Part shown: positions 31,967 to 44,191 of the stretch, piece after piece
Numbering within the stretch: position 1 is the first letter of the stretch
Layout: each line of letters starts with the position of its first letter
Source of the DNA: Chrysaora quinquecirrha
Taxonomy: Eukaryota; Cnidaria; Scyphozoa; Semaeostomeae; Pelagiidae
Reading direction: 5' to 3'
DNA length: 64,000 nucleotides
Assembly: GCA_014526335.1 (NCBI GenBank)
Contig: JACTAT010000021.1
Span: 1,596,690 to 1,660,689 of the forward strand
Notes under the pieces: generated by a model
Seen by the model: only the letters and a program-made list of their open reading frames with translations
Told to the model about the DNA's origin: nothing
Databases searched by the model: none
Program-made: the position numbers and the translations under genes

Positions 31967-34900
31967 GATCTATAAGTCGATTCTGAATGTTTCTTTGGCT
32001 TTCAAACAACGACGCAACACACACCAAACAAAATTTCGGACGAAAACAATGAGTTAAGTAAGTCGCCCTCCCACCTTTTGTTAACTCTCTCCCACTCTTT
32101 CGCTCCAATGTATGGTAGAACTTTTTATTAATTTGAAAAAGTAATCATCTATAAGCATATCTTCGATATATACCGTTTTCATACCCAATTTGCATTAATT
32201 ATCCAAAACTTACCCTAGGTGCAAAGTTTCATTATCTTTTGCTTCAACAGGAATCTCGTACGCCTTTTCAAGAAGTGAAATTCCCCTTGGGAACTTATAG
32301 AATTGGGAACTTTAGACGCTCTGTATCTGTATCTGTATCTGAATAATTTTACGTTGTAGATCCCAATTACTGGTTATTTTACAACAATAGTACCGGCGTA
32401 GTACTCGTAGTAGTACCGGCCCGTACCGGCGCTAGCACAGTAACACTTTGCGACACTTTGCACCAGTTCAATGCTTTGCACCAAGACTAAGTTTTTGATG
32501 CTTTTGCTTTATGTGACTTTATAGCAACAAAAACTTGATATCTTGAAATTTTCGAAAATCTTAATCCTGGAGGGCTTTCGTCGAAAAGGTGTGTATGGGA
32601 AATTGAACCTGATCGAACCTGTTTTTTGCTTCTTCAAAATTGAGCAGCCCAACATCTGTTGTCTCAGAAGCAAAAACGTAATAAAACCATGAATGATCTT
32701 TGTTATCAAATCCCAAAGTGTCAAAAGTGCTTAAAATGAAAGAGCAAAACACGCTTTAGAAATACAAGGTGTTAGGCATTTAATTAAAGTGTTAATTAAC
32801 GTCATTTTGGAACTTGAAAACACAGAAATATTCAACTTCTGTAAATATAATTAAGCACCCCTGAGTATGGAAAATATTTTTGAGTTTGATGATTTTGGAG
32901 AACGTTAAATTTCTAAATGAAAGTTGGATCGTAATTTATTTTATGAATGTTGTCATGCATTTGGAGGTACAAAGAAGGCCAAAAGATCCCTAAAAAGACG
33001 AAGTTCTCAGGTAAGACCAACATTGGCAATTTATTCAGCCTAGCGGCACAAAGTTTTGGATGCTTTATACGATTTTTTCGTTGAAACTCCGCAAAACTCG
33101 ATATCCTGTGATTTCGATTATATTTTCGATTAATGAAAAGGTCCATAGACAGATTGGACTTGGACGCAAAGAACTTAAGAGGGGCTTGCGACATCGGTCA
33201 GAAATGCAAATGTCTTATCTACACAGGAGGAAACAAATAAAATTTTGCTTAAAATTGCACGATCTCTTTTCATGCTATAATGATTATGCTTCAATTTATC
33301 GAAATTTATTTTTCCCCATTTTAACCCTTACTCCTTCCCCACCGTTGCTCTGTGAAAACGCAAATTTCGGAAAAGTGGCTGCGAATTTCCGAGATTTCCT
33401 TCGTTGCCAATGACATCATGCCTCGTTCTCATGTTTATATCCTTCGCAACGGAAATGTGTGAGTAACTTATCGAACTTTTCCGGGGGTAACTAATGTTAC
33501 TATTATGACTGAATATCCCAAAATTTTCTTCAAACAACTTAATATTTTGCCATTTCGCTAATTATTATTTAAAAGAATAGCATATTTCTAAGAAAAATTT
33601 ATGTACAAGTGCAATCTGATTGAATTTCAAATAATTAATAAGAAAATAACAACTAACAAGATGCGCGCTTGAATGAGTTATCCCCCCTGGTTTTGTATTG
33701 ACGACTCTTGAAAGGTAAAAAGTGCTTCACTTTGAGTTTGATTTTCTGTCTGGTTGATGAAGTAGAATTCATATTTTACAAACACGGGAACAGGTGTTTT
33801 GAAGTATCAAATATCATTAAATTGAATAGCAACTTGTAAAGAAAAGCCTTTGTCCTTGCTTTCTTCAATTTTTATCCGAAAAAGAACCAGGTTGTTCGCT
33901 TATCTTGATGTGAGATTGGACTTTTATCTCTGAGTTATGACATTGTTGGCCTACTCGAATACACGACTGAAGAGATCAATTCTGCGGTAAGACAAGTTGT
34001 GCAATAAATTAATAAAAGATTCAGGTGTTATCAAGTTTTAATTGAGCCAGATAGACTTTTAAAAACAGCTGGAATTGCGAGGTGCCTAAATCTTTTGAGA
34101 GAGACTTTTTAAGCCAAAAAGTATTTCTAGCATATAATTTAATGTTCATCTTGATTTTTTGATCAATATAGACTACTAACTGGAAAATTAGGGATGTGAC
34201 ATTGATAACACTAGAAAAGTATAAGTTAAGGTTTTTAACATTTATTACTTATTGACCATGTCCATGGCTTGCAAAAATAATGCGTACCTACGTGACTAAG
34301 TCTAATAAATTTGTATTTTCTATATTTGCCTTTACAATTTGGAATCTTAAAGATAAGATGGTTTTTCTTGTCAAATTGTAAATTCTTCAACATAATTCTA
34401 ATTTGAACTTAAATAAGTTGTCAGGTAACATCTAAAACAGTGGTCAATTTACATAATTTTAAAATGAATATTTTCATTATTCACAATTCATGTTTTTGAT
34501 CAATGGTTTATTCAACCACCTGTCCTTTGACTAAAGAACGAACCATTTTTTGTCATTTTATGTTATTTTTCTTGATAATCACAGAAATTGTTAAGTCAAC
34601 ATCAAATACAAACTTCATAGTTTTTATTCAGTTATCATTGTTCTTTTGTTGAAATAACATTTCACATCTTCCTTTAAACTAAAAATGAGTTTTGTCAATA
34701 AAGATGCTCTTCAAGAACAGTTAATAAAAATGGATAACAAAATGTGACTTAATTTCAAAAAAAGTTTTCATTGATAGTTAATGATTTTTTTATCTTAATT
34801 CCCTTACTGAAGCTAAGCATGGGGGTTATTGCCCCCCTGTCCCCTCTCTCTTCATCACTACCTTCCTTCTTAGTTAGACATGATGTGCCAAACATATGCT

Positions 34901-37900
34901 CTTTCATTGGTTACTGTTGTTGCACAAGGTTGTTCTTATCCAGGCTATCCCATAGGGTAGGGGGCATGGGGCTGGGAGGGCTGCAACCCCCTAACTGTTA
35001 AAAAAATCTTTCAACAACAACCATATTTTGACTACAGACTTGCAAAAAGTGTATTTAAATAATTGATTCAAAATCAGATGCCCCCTTCAGTACAAAGAGC
35101 ATTCCACTCCTTGAAAGAGCATAAGAGACTCTGATTAAAACAAAAGGATTCTTGCAAGATTCCTACAAAAACAATAGAGATTTCAGTTTAGCCTGTACAA
35201 GATTCCAAAAAGTGAATTGCCCCTCTCTTAAGTCTATCATCCCCATCCCCACCATCATGGGCCACCCAAACTTAGTTCATGCCCCTAACCAAAACTGTTA
35301 AATTGAATAATACCCTGCCCACAGAAATCCAATGTAATTGAAGAGAATTTGTTGTTTGAATGAATAAATTCCTCAATTTCTATGAATTGCAGTTTTCTTT
35401 ACATTGATATGATTATGTCTTTTTTATATCACACCCACACAGTTGATATCACATGGTTTCTGTTTCCCTCTTCCTCATTCAATTTTATAAAACTCTCTTA
35501 TTTCTAGTTTTGTTTATTAGTGTTCATTTGTAGTAAAACTGAGCTGCAATGATGGTTTTTTGCATCAAGAGGTTTTGTTTCTGATGTTTAAAATTGTTTC
35601 TGTATTCTACCTAATCTCCTAACTTTAGCCTCTTGTTTTTTGCCTTTGACCTGTATTTCTAACTTTTTCTATTGCAAATAATTGTTTAGCTTATTGAAAT
35701 ATAGATGTTAAGGTCAACTGTTCTTAATCCTTATTAAGTCAGTTTATTGTAAATCAGCTGTTTATTTCAATAATGAACTAAATATTTACACAAATTTTTT
35801 TCATATAGTTTGAAGCTCTTTAATTGGGAGTTTTTTAAATAATAATTATGAATTTTTCTTCATTTCAGACAACTGATTATCCAAGTTCATCAGATGATGA
35901 AAGTTCAGTCATGAGTCCTTATACTAATACTAAATTGACTGATTCACCATCAAAGGTATGATTGTTTTGATTCAGCAGTGATTTATGATTTGATTTGATT
36001 GATCTAATCTAATTTGTCTGATTTGGTTTGGTTCAATTGGATTTGATGCAGTTTGATTTGATTTGATTTGATTAGGTGATTTGATTTGATTTGATCTTAT
36101 CTGATTTGATGTGATTTGATATGATGCAGTTTGATTCATGTTTTGATTTGATGCATTTGATTTGATTTGATTTTAATATATTTGATCATACTTTTCAGAT
36201 AATTGCTGAAGCTCAAAGAATTTTATTTACACAAGAGAATAAAGTGGACATTGATCAAAATCAAAATACCATTACAACAACTATTGAAATGAATGGAATT
36301 CTCATGAAAAAAGTCAATGATGAGAGTTTTGTAAGTATTTTATCGAAATTTCACACATAGTAATCAAGAGAAAGGTTTACGGTGTTAAGGGGCCGAGTTT
36401 ACACCTTCCTCAGGCAATCTAGGAACGAAAATGTCACTATTGAATGATTCTAGAAGCATAACCCCATAACTAACTCATCATCGATAAGGATGCATCCCAT
36501 AACCAGACAAAAATGTGTCACAAAATTAACTGTATGCCGTCTGTGAGCTCCTTCAAACTGTTTATCTTTCTTGAACCACTGAAGATCAAGAGGCAATCTG
36601 TCACTAGAAAATTTAAACAACCACGCAAGTTTTGCAAAACATGACCTAAAAAATGACAAAAAAATCAGAAAATTACCCATGATCTGGGTCAATACATCTT
36701 TAATACCCCCTCCAAAAGATATTACAACCCTAGATGATAGGCTTTTATTTTCTTGTTATTAACCATTCTATGCGTTATAACCCTGACTTTACTGGCAAAA
36801 GGACAAATAGTACTGAAAGATTGACTAACCAACAACGGTAAGCATAAGAAGTTGAGCTTTCTATTGCTTGCGCTGGAACAAATTTCATCGATTTCTCTAT
36901 TTTGCATCAGAAAATAATACAGAAAACATCCATTAATCACATTGTATGTGTGATTTGGTTGTGAAGGAAGAAATATTCAAAGATCTGAGGTAGAGAATGC
37001 TGCCCTTACCTTACCTCTATGGCTCCAGGGAAATTTGAATAGTACGCTAGCTATTATTTGAGATTATCTTACAGGGCGATTCGGTAGCATTTTAATTTTT
37101 CGAAATCAAAATATATCACGTGATGCAAAAATCAATAAAGCACCCAAAATTTAGTCTATGTGCAAAGTTTTACTTTCTCAGCGCTGGTATTATCGTTTTT
37201 AACGAGCGTTCAAAGTTCACGATTTTACAAGGGTTTAGACCCAGAGGGTGTAAAAGTTTCGTCTACTTCATTTTTTGTGGTCAAAGATTTTATACAATCG
37301 GGAAGTTTGAATATTTATAATATTAAGAATATAAGTGCTAGGGCAGCGAAAATTTGTACTTAGACTAATGTTGAATGCTCTGTAAAAGTTTTGCATCAAA
37401 AACTTGATATCTTTTGATCTGTAGAATTTATAATTCGACCGAATCACCCTATTACCAAATTATACTGTATAACAGCAGTTTATGCTTATTTGTATGGTCT
37501 GTCTTATGATTTTATTGCAGGAAAAGCAAAGAAGAGCGTGCGATTCAATATGGAAAATAATAAGTTACACGAATACAATGTGGATGTATCAGATAGCATT
37601 TCTTCAATGTCTTTAGACGACGATAGTGCATTTATTGCAAATGTACTTGATGCAAGTGATTTATTAGCAAGTGACAGTGATTTCAGTGAAGACGATTTTA
37701 GCCATTCATCACCACCAAGAGAGCAAATCAGATTGGCATTTACTGATGCAGATCAACCAACTTCAAATTCAAGAAAGTTCGAATCAACTTTCCCCAAGGT
37801 TTGGATTTTTATTTTTTCAACTTTACTTCACTATCACGAAACACAATGTGGCCTGTTTTGCAACCAAACCAAGAATCAGACAACCTAGCTCTGTTCGAAT

Positions 37901-40425
37901 ATAACTCTGTTCTCGCTTTCTCAAGTCCTTCTTCTTCTTCTTCTTCTTCTTCAAGAGTTGAAAGAAATGTTTTAGATATGCGATTGCAACGGAATGGTAG
38001 AAATCATCAAAGTTTGATCTAACTCTTCTTTCACGATTCTGCAATCTCTTCTTCACGAGCTTTTACCAATGGTCTTGTAATGAAGGCAATGATTTCAACT
38101 AATTGTGGATGCTTTTGCATTTACCATCTAGCGATGATCAAGGAGGCAAGAAATCTCACTGTTTGCGCAGTATCTTTTCGTTTCTGTGGAAACAGGCCTA
38201 ACGCATTAGCACATCTAATGTTGGAAAGTACTAGGATTTTGATAAATTCTGATCTTTTGGCTCTGCATGTGCATAGTTTCTACTGCATATGCAGTTTACG
38301 TATGGACTCTAGAGTAAGATGATTGATTGAAATGATTGTGAGGATGTAGCAGAGGTTGCCGAGATCTTCCAAATGCGACTATTACCTTCTCATAAGGGCA
38401 AAGATCAATGTCTTTTCGGAGACCAAATACAGTCGTTGGCTCTGGCCAAGCAAAGAAATGACAATGTGAAATTGTATTTTGAAAGGACAGTAGATAAACA
38501 TCTGAGATATCCCTGAATTTGAGACTCTGCAAGACTTTTTATAAGTGGTTAGAGTACTCCTCCCACACGAACTACGAAGAATAATCTCAGCATGTTTCTA
38601 TTAAGATGCATGAGTTCTTAAACGGGATGTCTTAGAACATTCAGTCCAAGAAACCTTTACAGATTTTAGGTCAACCAGTTTCCTGGGCAAATCAGCTCTA
38701 TTTTCCTTAGATGAGTGGACGAGATTGTTGGGATTTTACGACAAGAAATCGCTGATCTCAAAGAACAATAGAATTTCCTGAAAATTATTAAAGGATTTTC
38801 AAAATAACAATAGGATGTACCTCAACAAACTTTCAAAAAGTGGACGAGATTTTTGGAGTGATTTGCCCTAAAACTGTTTATGGAAGAAAACGTGGTCTTT
38901 GTTCTGGTTTATGTTGTTTGCGAAAACCTGACGTTTGTCTTTTCATTTCTTTGCCAAGGCCCTTTTGATCTAAGTTGACTAAATAACGTCATGAAACCAC
39001 TTTTCATTCATGGGTGCCTGCGCCATTTGTTTACAACTAGTTGTTTGTTTCTATGTAAAAACAATGCACCTTTTTGCTTACTCTAATCCATCAATTGTTG
39101 TTTATTGAAAAGGAGAATAATTAGTAATCTGACTGACTCGCATAAACAAATTTCTGCACTTCTTACAAGACAGCAAATAACTTGCAAAAATAGGGTTAGT
39201 AAAGGAAAATTTAAAGTTGTAAATAAAACCCTAACGTAATTAAGTTTTGTTTTACTTGCTTTATTTACTTGTACATTCAGAAGAATGTCAGAGCTGGATT
39301 ATCGGACTCTTGTTGATTGAAAAACCTGATTTATTCATTGGAGTTTTGTTTGCATTTGCCAGGTGAAAAGATTAAGTGAAGAATATGAAGCAAGAAGAGA
39401 GAGTTATCTGACTGATTTAGAAGATTTAAGAGGAAATATGTATGATAAGTAAGATGGAATTTATTCTTGTTTTTATTTCATTCAGGTTTCATTTTATTGC
39501 AGGAGATAAGAAACCAGAACTGCAGGAATCACTTCACAACACGTCATTAAGCGAGCAAATATAGTGTAGGATCCTTGGATCGGAAGTCAAAAGTTCGGTC
39601 CGCATGAGCTAACTAAAGAAGTATTCTAGAACAATCCGGTGTGCAACATCATCATCTCAAAAAATATACTGTATACTTTTTGGGTGTTTTTATCTGCTCT
39701 TTCCCAAGCCAGGCAGAAAAAACGCTATCATTAGCTTCTCAAAATCAAGGAACTTGTAAAAAATTTGCTTTTTTGGGTATAATATTCTTATAACTTTTTA
39801 ATTCAAGGCTTATAAATACGGCCTAAAATTTTCCGATAAAACCTATCTTATGTAGGCTTGTTAATTATATGATGGTCTTAATCATAATCCACTTTTATCC
39901 TACTTTCATTCAATTAGAAAAACAAAATTGGGGATTTTATTGTACACTGTTTTTAATCCTTGTTCAATTCTTGGATTATTATAAGCCTTTTTATATTATT
40001 TATTAATGTTTATTTGATGATCTAATAGATTGGATTTAAATAACGAAAAGAAAGAAGAAAAAATGAAAACATTAGAGCGAGAGAAGGTGATTGATTGATT
40101 TATTGATCAGTTCGTTGATTGAGTTTGATGATCTGTTCAAGTATTAATTCACTAATTAATTGATGAAGTTCTTAGTTGATTAATTCATTGATTGATTGTT
40201 TGATTGCTTCATTGATTTACTTGATCGACAAATTGATTTTACATTGCTTTATACTTGTTTATAACTTTGTCAGTTAAATGATTGATTGATTGCTTAGTTG
40301 ATCTATTGGTTTGATTGCTGGTTACATGATGATTCACTGATTCATTGCTTGATGTATTGCCTGAAAGATTGATTTGCTGATCGGTTCAATGATTGATCAG
40401 TTGATTGAATGATTAAGTGATTGAT

Positions 40426-40456
<31 letters not shown>

Positions 40457-43260
40457 GTCAGTTATTGTCCAGTTGTTGACTTATCAGTAAGTTGATGTTT
40501 TCTTGATTGGTGATTTGACTGATTCAGAGGTTTGACTGATCATTGTGTTGATTCAGTTATCAATTGATACAGGTTGACTGCTTGGCAAATTAGTGTCATC
40601 TTGATTATTTTGATTAACTCATTAGATTGCTTTAATTATTAGTTAATTGATTGATCCCTTTATTGATTAGTTGATTGTTTGATTGATTACATGAATGATT
40701 AATGATTTTTTGATTAACTTCTTGGTTGATCACTTGAAGGACTGACTTTTCTATTGTTTAATTTGCTAAGCACTTTTCCGATTTGATTATGGTATGATTA
40801 TTTGACTACTGATTATTAATATCATCATTTGTTTTTAGAAATCAATCGAAGTAATGGAAGAAGATTTGGATAAGCGCAGAAAACAATGCACAGAGCAAGA
40901 AACAGAGGTAAGGAGAATGAATAATTTGTCATTTTGACTGACGTTTGCTTTCTTAAAGAATGTCAGCGTAAATTTTCAGCAATATTATATGATTTTATCA
41001 TATTTATTTTTAGATTGAGGAATTTGAAAAATATTTAAATCGAAGACATGATGCTATGAATGACAAAGAAGAAGATCTGAAGATTTTACAAGATGTAAAT
41101 CATTTTGTTTTTATTCATATTTTAAGCTTCCAATCCACTTCTTGAATAAAGCTTATCTCTTGTTTTCTATGACCTAACTATTTTATCTCTAAAATACTAA
41201 ACAAATGCTCTGCCATACTGAAATTCTGACCATCAAATGAGCCTCAACTTTTCAAAACCTTGTAAGGTGTATCGTGTTGAACTGCCGGAAAAAAATCAAC
41301 GGAAAATTTGCCAATCATTAGGGGGTGAAAAGGGGGTGAATCTATTGTTTTGTTACAGAAAGGTGTGTTTTCTGATACATCGTTAGCAATTGTTCTTGTC
41401 AACTTTGGCTACATCTGTGCCCCATCTAATTGTCCTCAACTGTAGAGCAAGACTGTCTTAGATTTTATCAAAATATCTAAGTCATGTACAGAAAGATCTT
41501 GGTTCAATGTCTATGGATTCTAAGAATGAGTGAAGACTTTCAAAGTACAGACTTCTTGTTTCCAATGATCTACTCTGTTAATTCTTCATCCATGAAACTT
41601 AAAATTCTCTAGTCTACAATTTCCTAACAACTGAAGGAAAATCAATATTTTTGTAGGAATTGGAAGAATTCTCAAGATTATTACGTAAAAGAGAAAGAGA
41701 TTTAAAAGCAAAATCAGAAAGAATCGATAAAGAAGAAAACTCTCGACAAGAAATTAGGTTTGTTTTTATGTCTATTTTTCAGTTTTACTTCTTCCTTTCT
41801 AGATACTCTACCTGTCTCTCTGAGTAAAGTTTAAAAATTAGGAGTTCTCTGAGCTAAATGAAACACTAATACAAAAACACTGACATATGTGACTAGCAAT
41901 ATTGGACCTTATGGATGGATGTCTTGAACAAGATGGTAGCAAGTTAAATTGAAAATTAAATTGTACTCAAGGTTCGGAATATTTGAATGTTAGTGCATGT
42001 TTCAATAGAAGTTAAGTTTGGATATTTATGTTTTATAGACATTGCTCTCATGATGAAAAAGAAATTGAAGAGATGAAAGAAAAAGTTAAATTATTACAAA
42101 ATGATGTTTTAAAAGCAAGAATTGAAATCGAAAAGAAAGAAGAAAATTGTAGAGATTTTGAAAATAAGGTAAGATTTAAATTGGCTTCAAATTCAACTTT
42201 GTGTTTGTTGTTTCGTGACAGAAGCTTGAATTGTTGGGGCACTCGTTTGAAGGTGAAGTGAAGGACCAGTGCGAATCGGAATCGCTAAGGAACTTTTGAA
42301 TCCTTAGTACCAGATTCTAGGGTTTTGATTAAATTTAACTATTTATTTCCCAAGAAGAACGTCTAGAGGGTCATGAAGGTGGAATTGCGTTTATTTAGCC
42401 CTTGTCGCTAAGATTTCAGATGAGGATTAACTAACCATCTCTGACCTTGACCTCTGCTTGGACGCCTGGGCTCCAGGCACTACGAGCTAGCCGGACAAGA
42501 TCAGGACGTCACAGCACCCTCGAAGTCAAATCTAATATATAGTGCATGCACTTGATGGTGCGGTGGCGTCCTAGTCTTATCCAGCTGGCTCGTGGCGTCA
42601 GAAGCTCAGCAATGTAGGGACGAAGCCCATCCACTGTAGCGTCACAGCCATGGTCGAAGTCTCGATAAGTTAACCTACTTCTGAGATCCTAGTGATTAGG
42701 GCGATAACTGCACCATTTCACCTTCGCCATGCACTGGTTTTGAATATACCAAAAATTCATTTCATCAGTTTAGATATTTCTTGTGAGCAAGTAAAGTTAT
42801 GTAAAGACAACTAATGTTAATTTAACCAAATCGAAGAGTTCTGGAAAGTTTTTAAGGAGGTTTTTTCGTTTTATCGTAGCTCCAGTCAGTGGAAACCGAG
42901 AATAAAAGATTACAAACGAAAATAAAAAACCTGGAATCACAATTACTTTTGGATAAAAAAATAAACGAAGCTCGCGAAGAGTGTAGCTATGTTCGGAGGA
43001 CCAGTGTGATGACGCTGGGTAATACAACAGGACATAGATTAAGTGGTGCTGTACAGTCTTCTGCGCTAAGTATACGACCAATTTCAGGAAAAACTCCACA
43101 ATTGCGAGCTCCTATGAACGGCTCAACGTTAAGTAACGATAGCGCGTTTTTTAATAATGCTATAAAACGAAAATTAACTGAAGAAACAGTGGAAGAACAT
43201 AGTACTACACAAAGAGTCGATTCGAGATCTGTCAAAAGTAGAACTTGTATTGTAATGTAA
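28340..43260 (+). CDS. Coiled-coil protein with PP1-docking-like motif and CaaX C-terminus, family not recognised
   Basis: Exons: 28340-28432 (ATG 28340; 28379 possible), 35869-35955, 36199-36330, 37532-37798, 39363-39448, 40029-40086, 40839-40907, 41014-41094, 41657-41757, 42039-42168, 42880-43260. The product is 494 residues. Residues 1-193 are acidic and Ser-rich (SSSDDESS) with KKSVRF near 104-109, fitting the RVxF-type PP1 motif. About 194-398 is a highly charged coiled coil encoded by short exons. A Ser/Thr-rich tail ends in CIVM, a CaaX box expected to be farnesylated. The first exon is joined by phase only, across a 7.4-kb intron. Exon 4 has the first acceptor AG at 37520 out of phase; the in-phase AG is at 37531, or a small exon is missing. 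It is not a lamin (no rod consensus, no tail domain). I name no function. Confidence 0.72.
29395..29490 (+). mobile_element. tRNA-derived SINE, 5' truncated
   Basis: Carries GTCGTTGGCTGCTCTGATCA, GGTTTGAATCCC (box B) and the TATGCCACTTGCGGAAA tail of the family. Box A is missing. Confidence 0.6.
29560..29830. other. GC-richer block open on both strands, unassigned
   Basis: A 72-codon + strand frame (29607-29825) and a 62-codon - strand frame overlap in sequence with clearly higher GC and CpG than its surroundings. It lies inside a CRIPT intron. It could be a transposon or gene fragment; I recognise neither frame. Confidence 0.35.
30791..30930. mobile_element. MITE, GGCCCTGGCCAAAC family, partial
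   Basis: TTAGGCCCTGG start followed by CCAAACGATCAAACATTG and GTTTGGCCACGTCATGAAAC; the right end is not visible. Confidence 0.5.
30972..31365 (+). repeat. TTAG tetranucleotide array in a CRIPT intron
   Basis: (GTTA)n with frequent one-base variants over about 390 bases. The unit is four bases long, so it is not a telomeric TTAGGG or TTAGG repeat. Confidence 0.95.
31967..35868. other. Upstream of CRIPT, inside the long first intron of the coiled-coil gene
   Basis: No coding exon seen. CRIPT starts at 31966 on the minus strand, so its promoter should lie just above this point. The remaining sequence is AT-rich with scattered short open frames (32509-32752, 32913-33413) that I cannot support as genes. 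Confidence 0.6.
35985..36190 (+). repeat. GATTT pentanucleotide array
   Basis: (TTTGA)n with GCAG and GTGA variants between exons 2 and 3 of the coiled-coil gene. Confidence 0.85.
37073..37450. mobile_element. MITE-like inverted-repeat element in the coiled-coil gene
   Basis: AGGGCGATTCGGT at the left end and ACCGAATCACCCT at the right end are inverted complements with one mismatch. There is no open frame of note inside. It sits just upstream of the exon with the KKSVRF motif. Confidence 0.6.
40085..40735 (+). repeat. TGAT-type array in the coiled-coil gene
   Basis: TTGATTGATTGATTG mixed with TTGATCAG, ATTAATTGATG and similar; fills the intron between the 40029-40086 and 40839-40907 exons. 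Confidence 0.85.
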
Positions 43261-43334
43261 ATAGTAGGTATAATTTTTTATTTATTTATACGCATGCAAT
43301 CATTCTTTAATGCTGGTATTACAAACACGACTTC

Positions 43335-43640
43335 TAAGGCGTTTTCGTTTGACCAACAATGTTTGATCTTCCAAACGATCAAACATTGTTGGTCAAACAT
43401 CTGAAATGTGCTGGTTAAAAAAATGTTTTGATCGTTTTGACACATCACAAAACATTGCTAATCAAACGCTTTTTGCTTGCAGCAAGCAGAAATGTTCATT
43501 TTTTGAAAAACATTACCAAGCAAGTTCTTCTTGTCCAGTAATGTTTGTGAGGTGAGGCGGCAAAACGGTCAAACACTTTGTTTGTAGATCAGATCTCAAA
43601 TGTTTGACCAAAAATGTTTGATCATTTGGCGACGGCCTAA
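43335..43640. mobile_element. MITE, GGCCCTGGCCAAAC family
   Basis: TAAGGCGTTTTCGTTTGACC on the left and GATCATTTGGCGACGGCCTAA on the right. The interior repeats GATCAAACATTGTTGGTC in both orientations. It follows the stop of the coiled-coil gene. Confidence 0.55.
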
Positions 43641-43693
43641 AGTTAGGTGCCCACAACGTAATCAGTGCCTGTGACTTTCCAATTCGCATGGTA

Positions 43694-44029
43694 CACGCAT
43701 TTTTCCATATCAGAAAGCTGTTTATAAGTAACCATCCTTTCAAATGGTGAAAAATTAGGAAACTATAGTACTTAACTAAAGTAATTCAAAAAGTCAAAAC
43801 AATTTTTTCTTGTTTGGCAGTTAAATTGTCTGTTAAAATATAGATTAGGTTGTTTCTTACGCTATGAAAAATTTTCCTACAAATATAAAGAAAATTTTTT
43901 CAGCAGACTAGATTGAAAAGTTTCCAGCAGGAAGGTTTTAATTTTTTTTGGCCATTTGATCGAAAATCTTAGTTTCTTTTCAAGAGTTTCTTGATAAGAA
44001 CATTGACCATAACAAGAAAAAAATTCGTG
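43694..44029. mobile_element. MITE, CACGC family, upstream of BBOX1
   Basis: CACGCATTTTTCCATATCAGAAA on the left and AAAAAAATTCGTG on the right, each flanked by TA. It ends 162 bases before the BBOX1 ATG, so it may contribute to that promoter region. Confidence 0.6.
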
Positions 44030-44191
44030 TACTGTTTTGTTACCGTTCTGACACACCCATTAAAATTGTGGTTTAGTTACTTAACGACAAGCGGTAGAGA
44101 CCACTTTGTGTCTAGACATGTCACTAAACAAAGATCAGGATCTCGATCTTGTGTAATCTTTTTTGATCGCATCTAAAACTTGAGAAACAAA

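Noticed and set aside
28340..43260. Identification of the coiled-coil gene as lamin or Spindly
   Set aside because: The CaaX end fits both, but there is no intermediate-filament rod consensus or Ig-like tail for lamin, and no Spindly box or CC1 box is visible.
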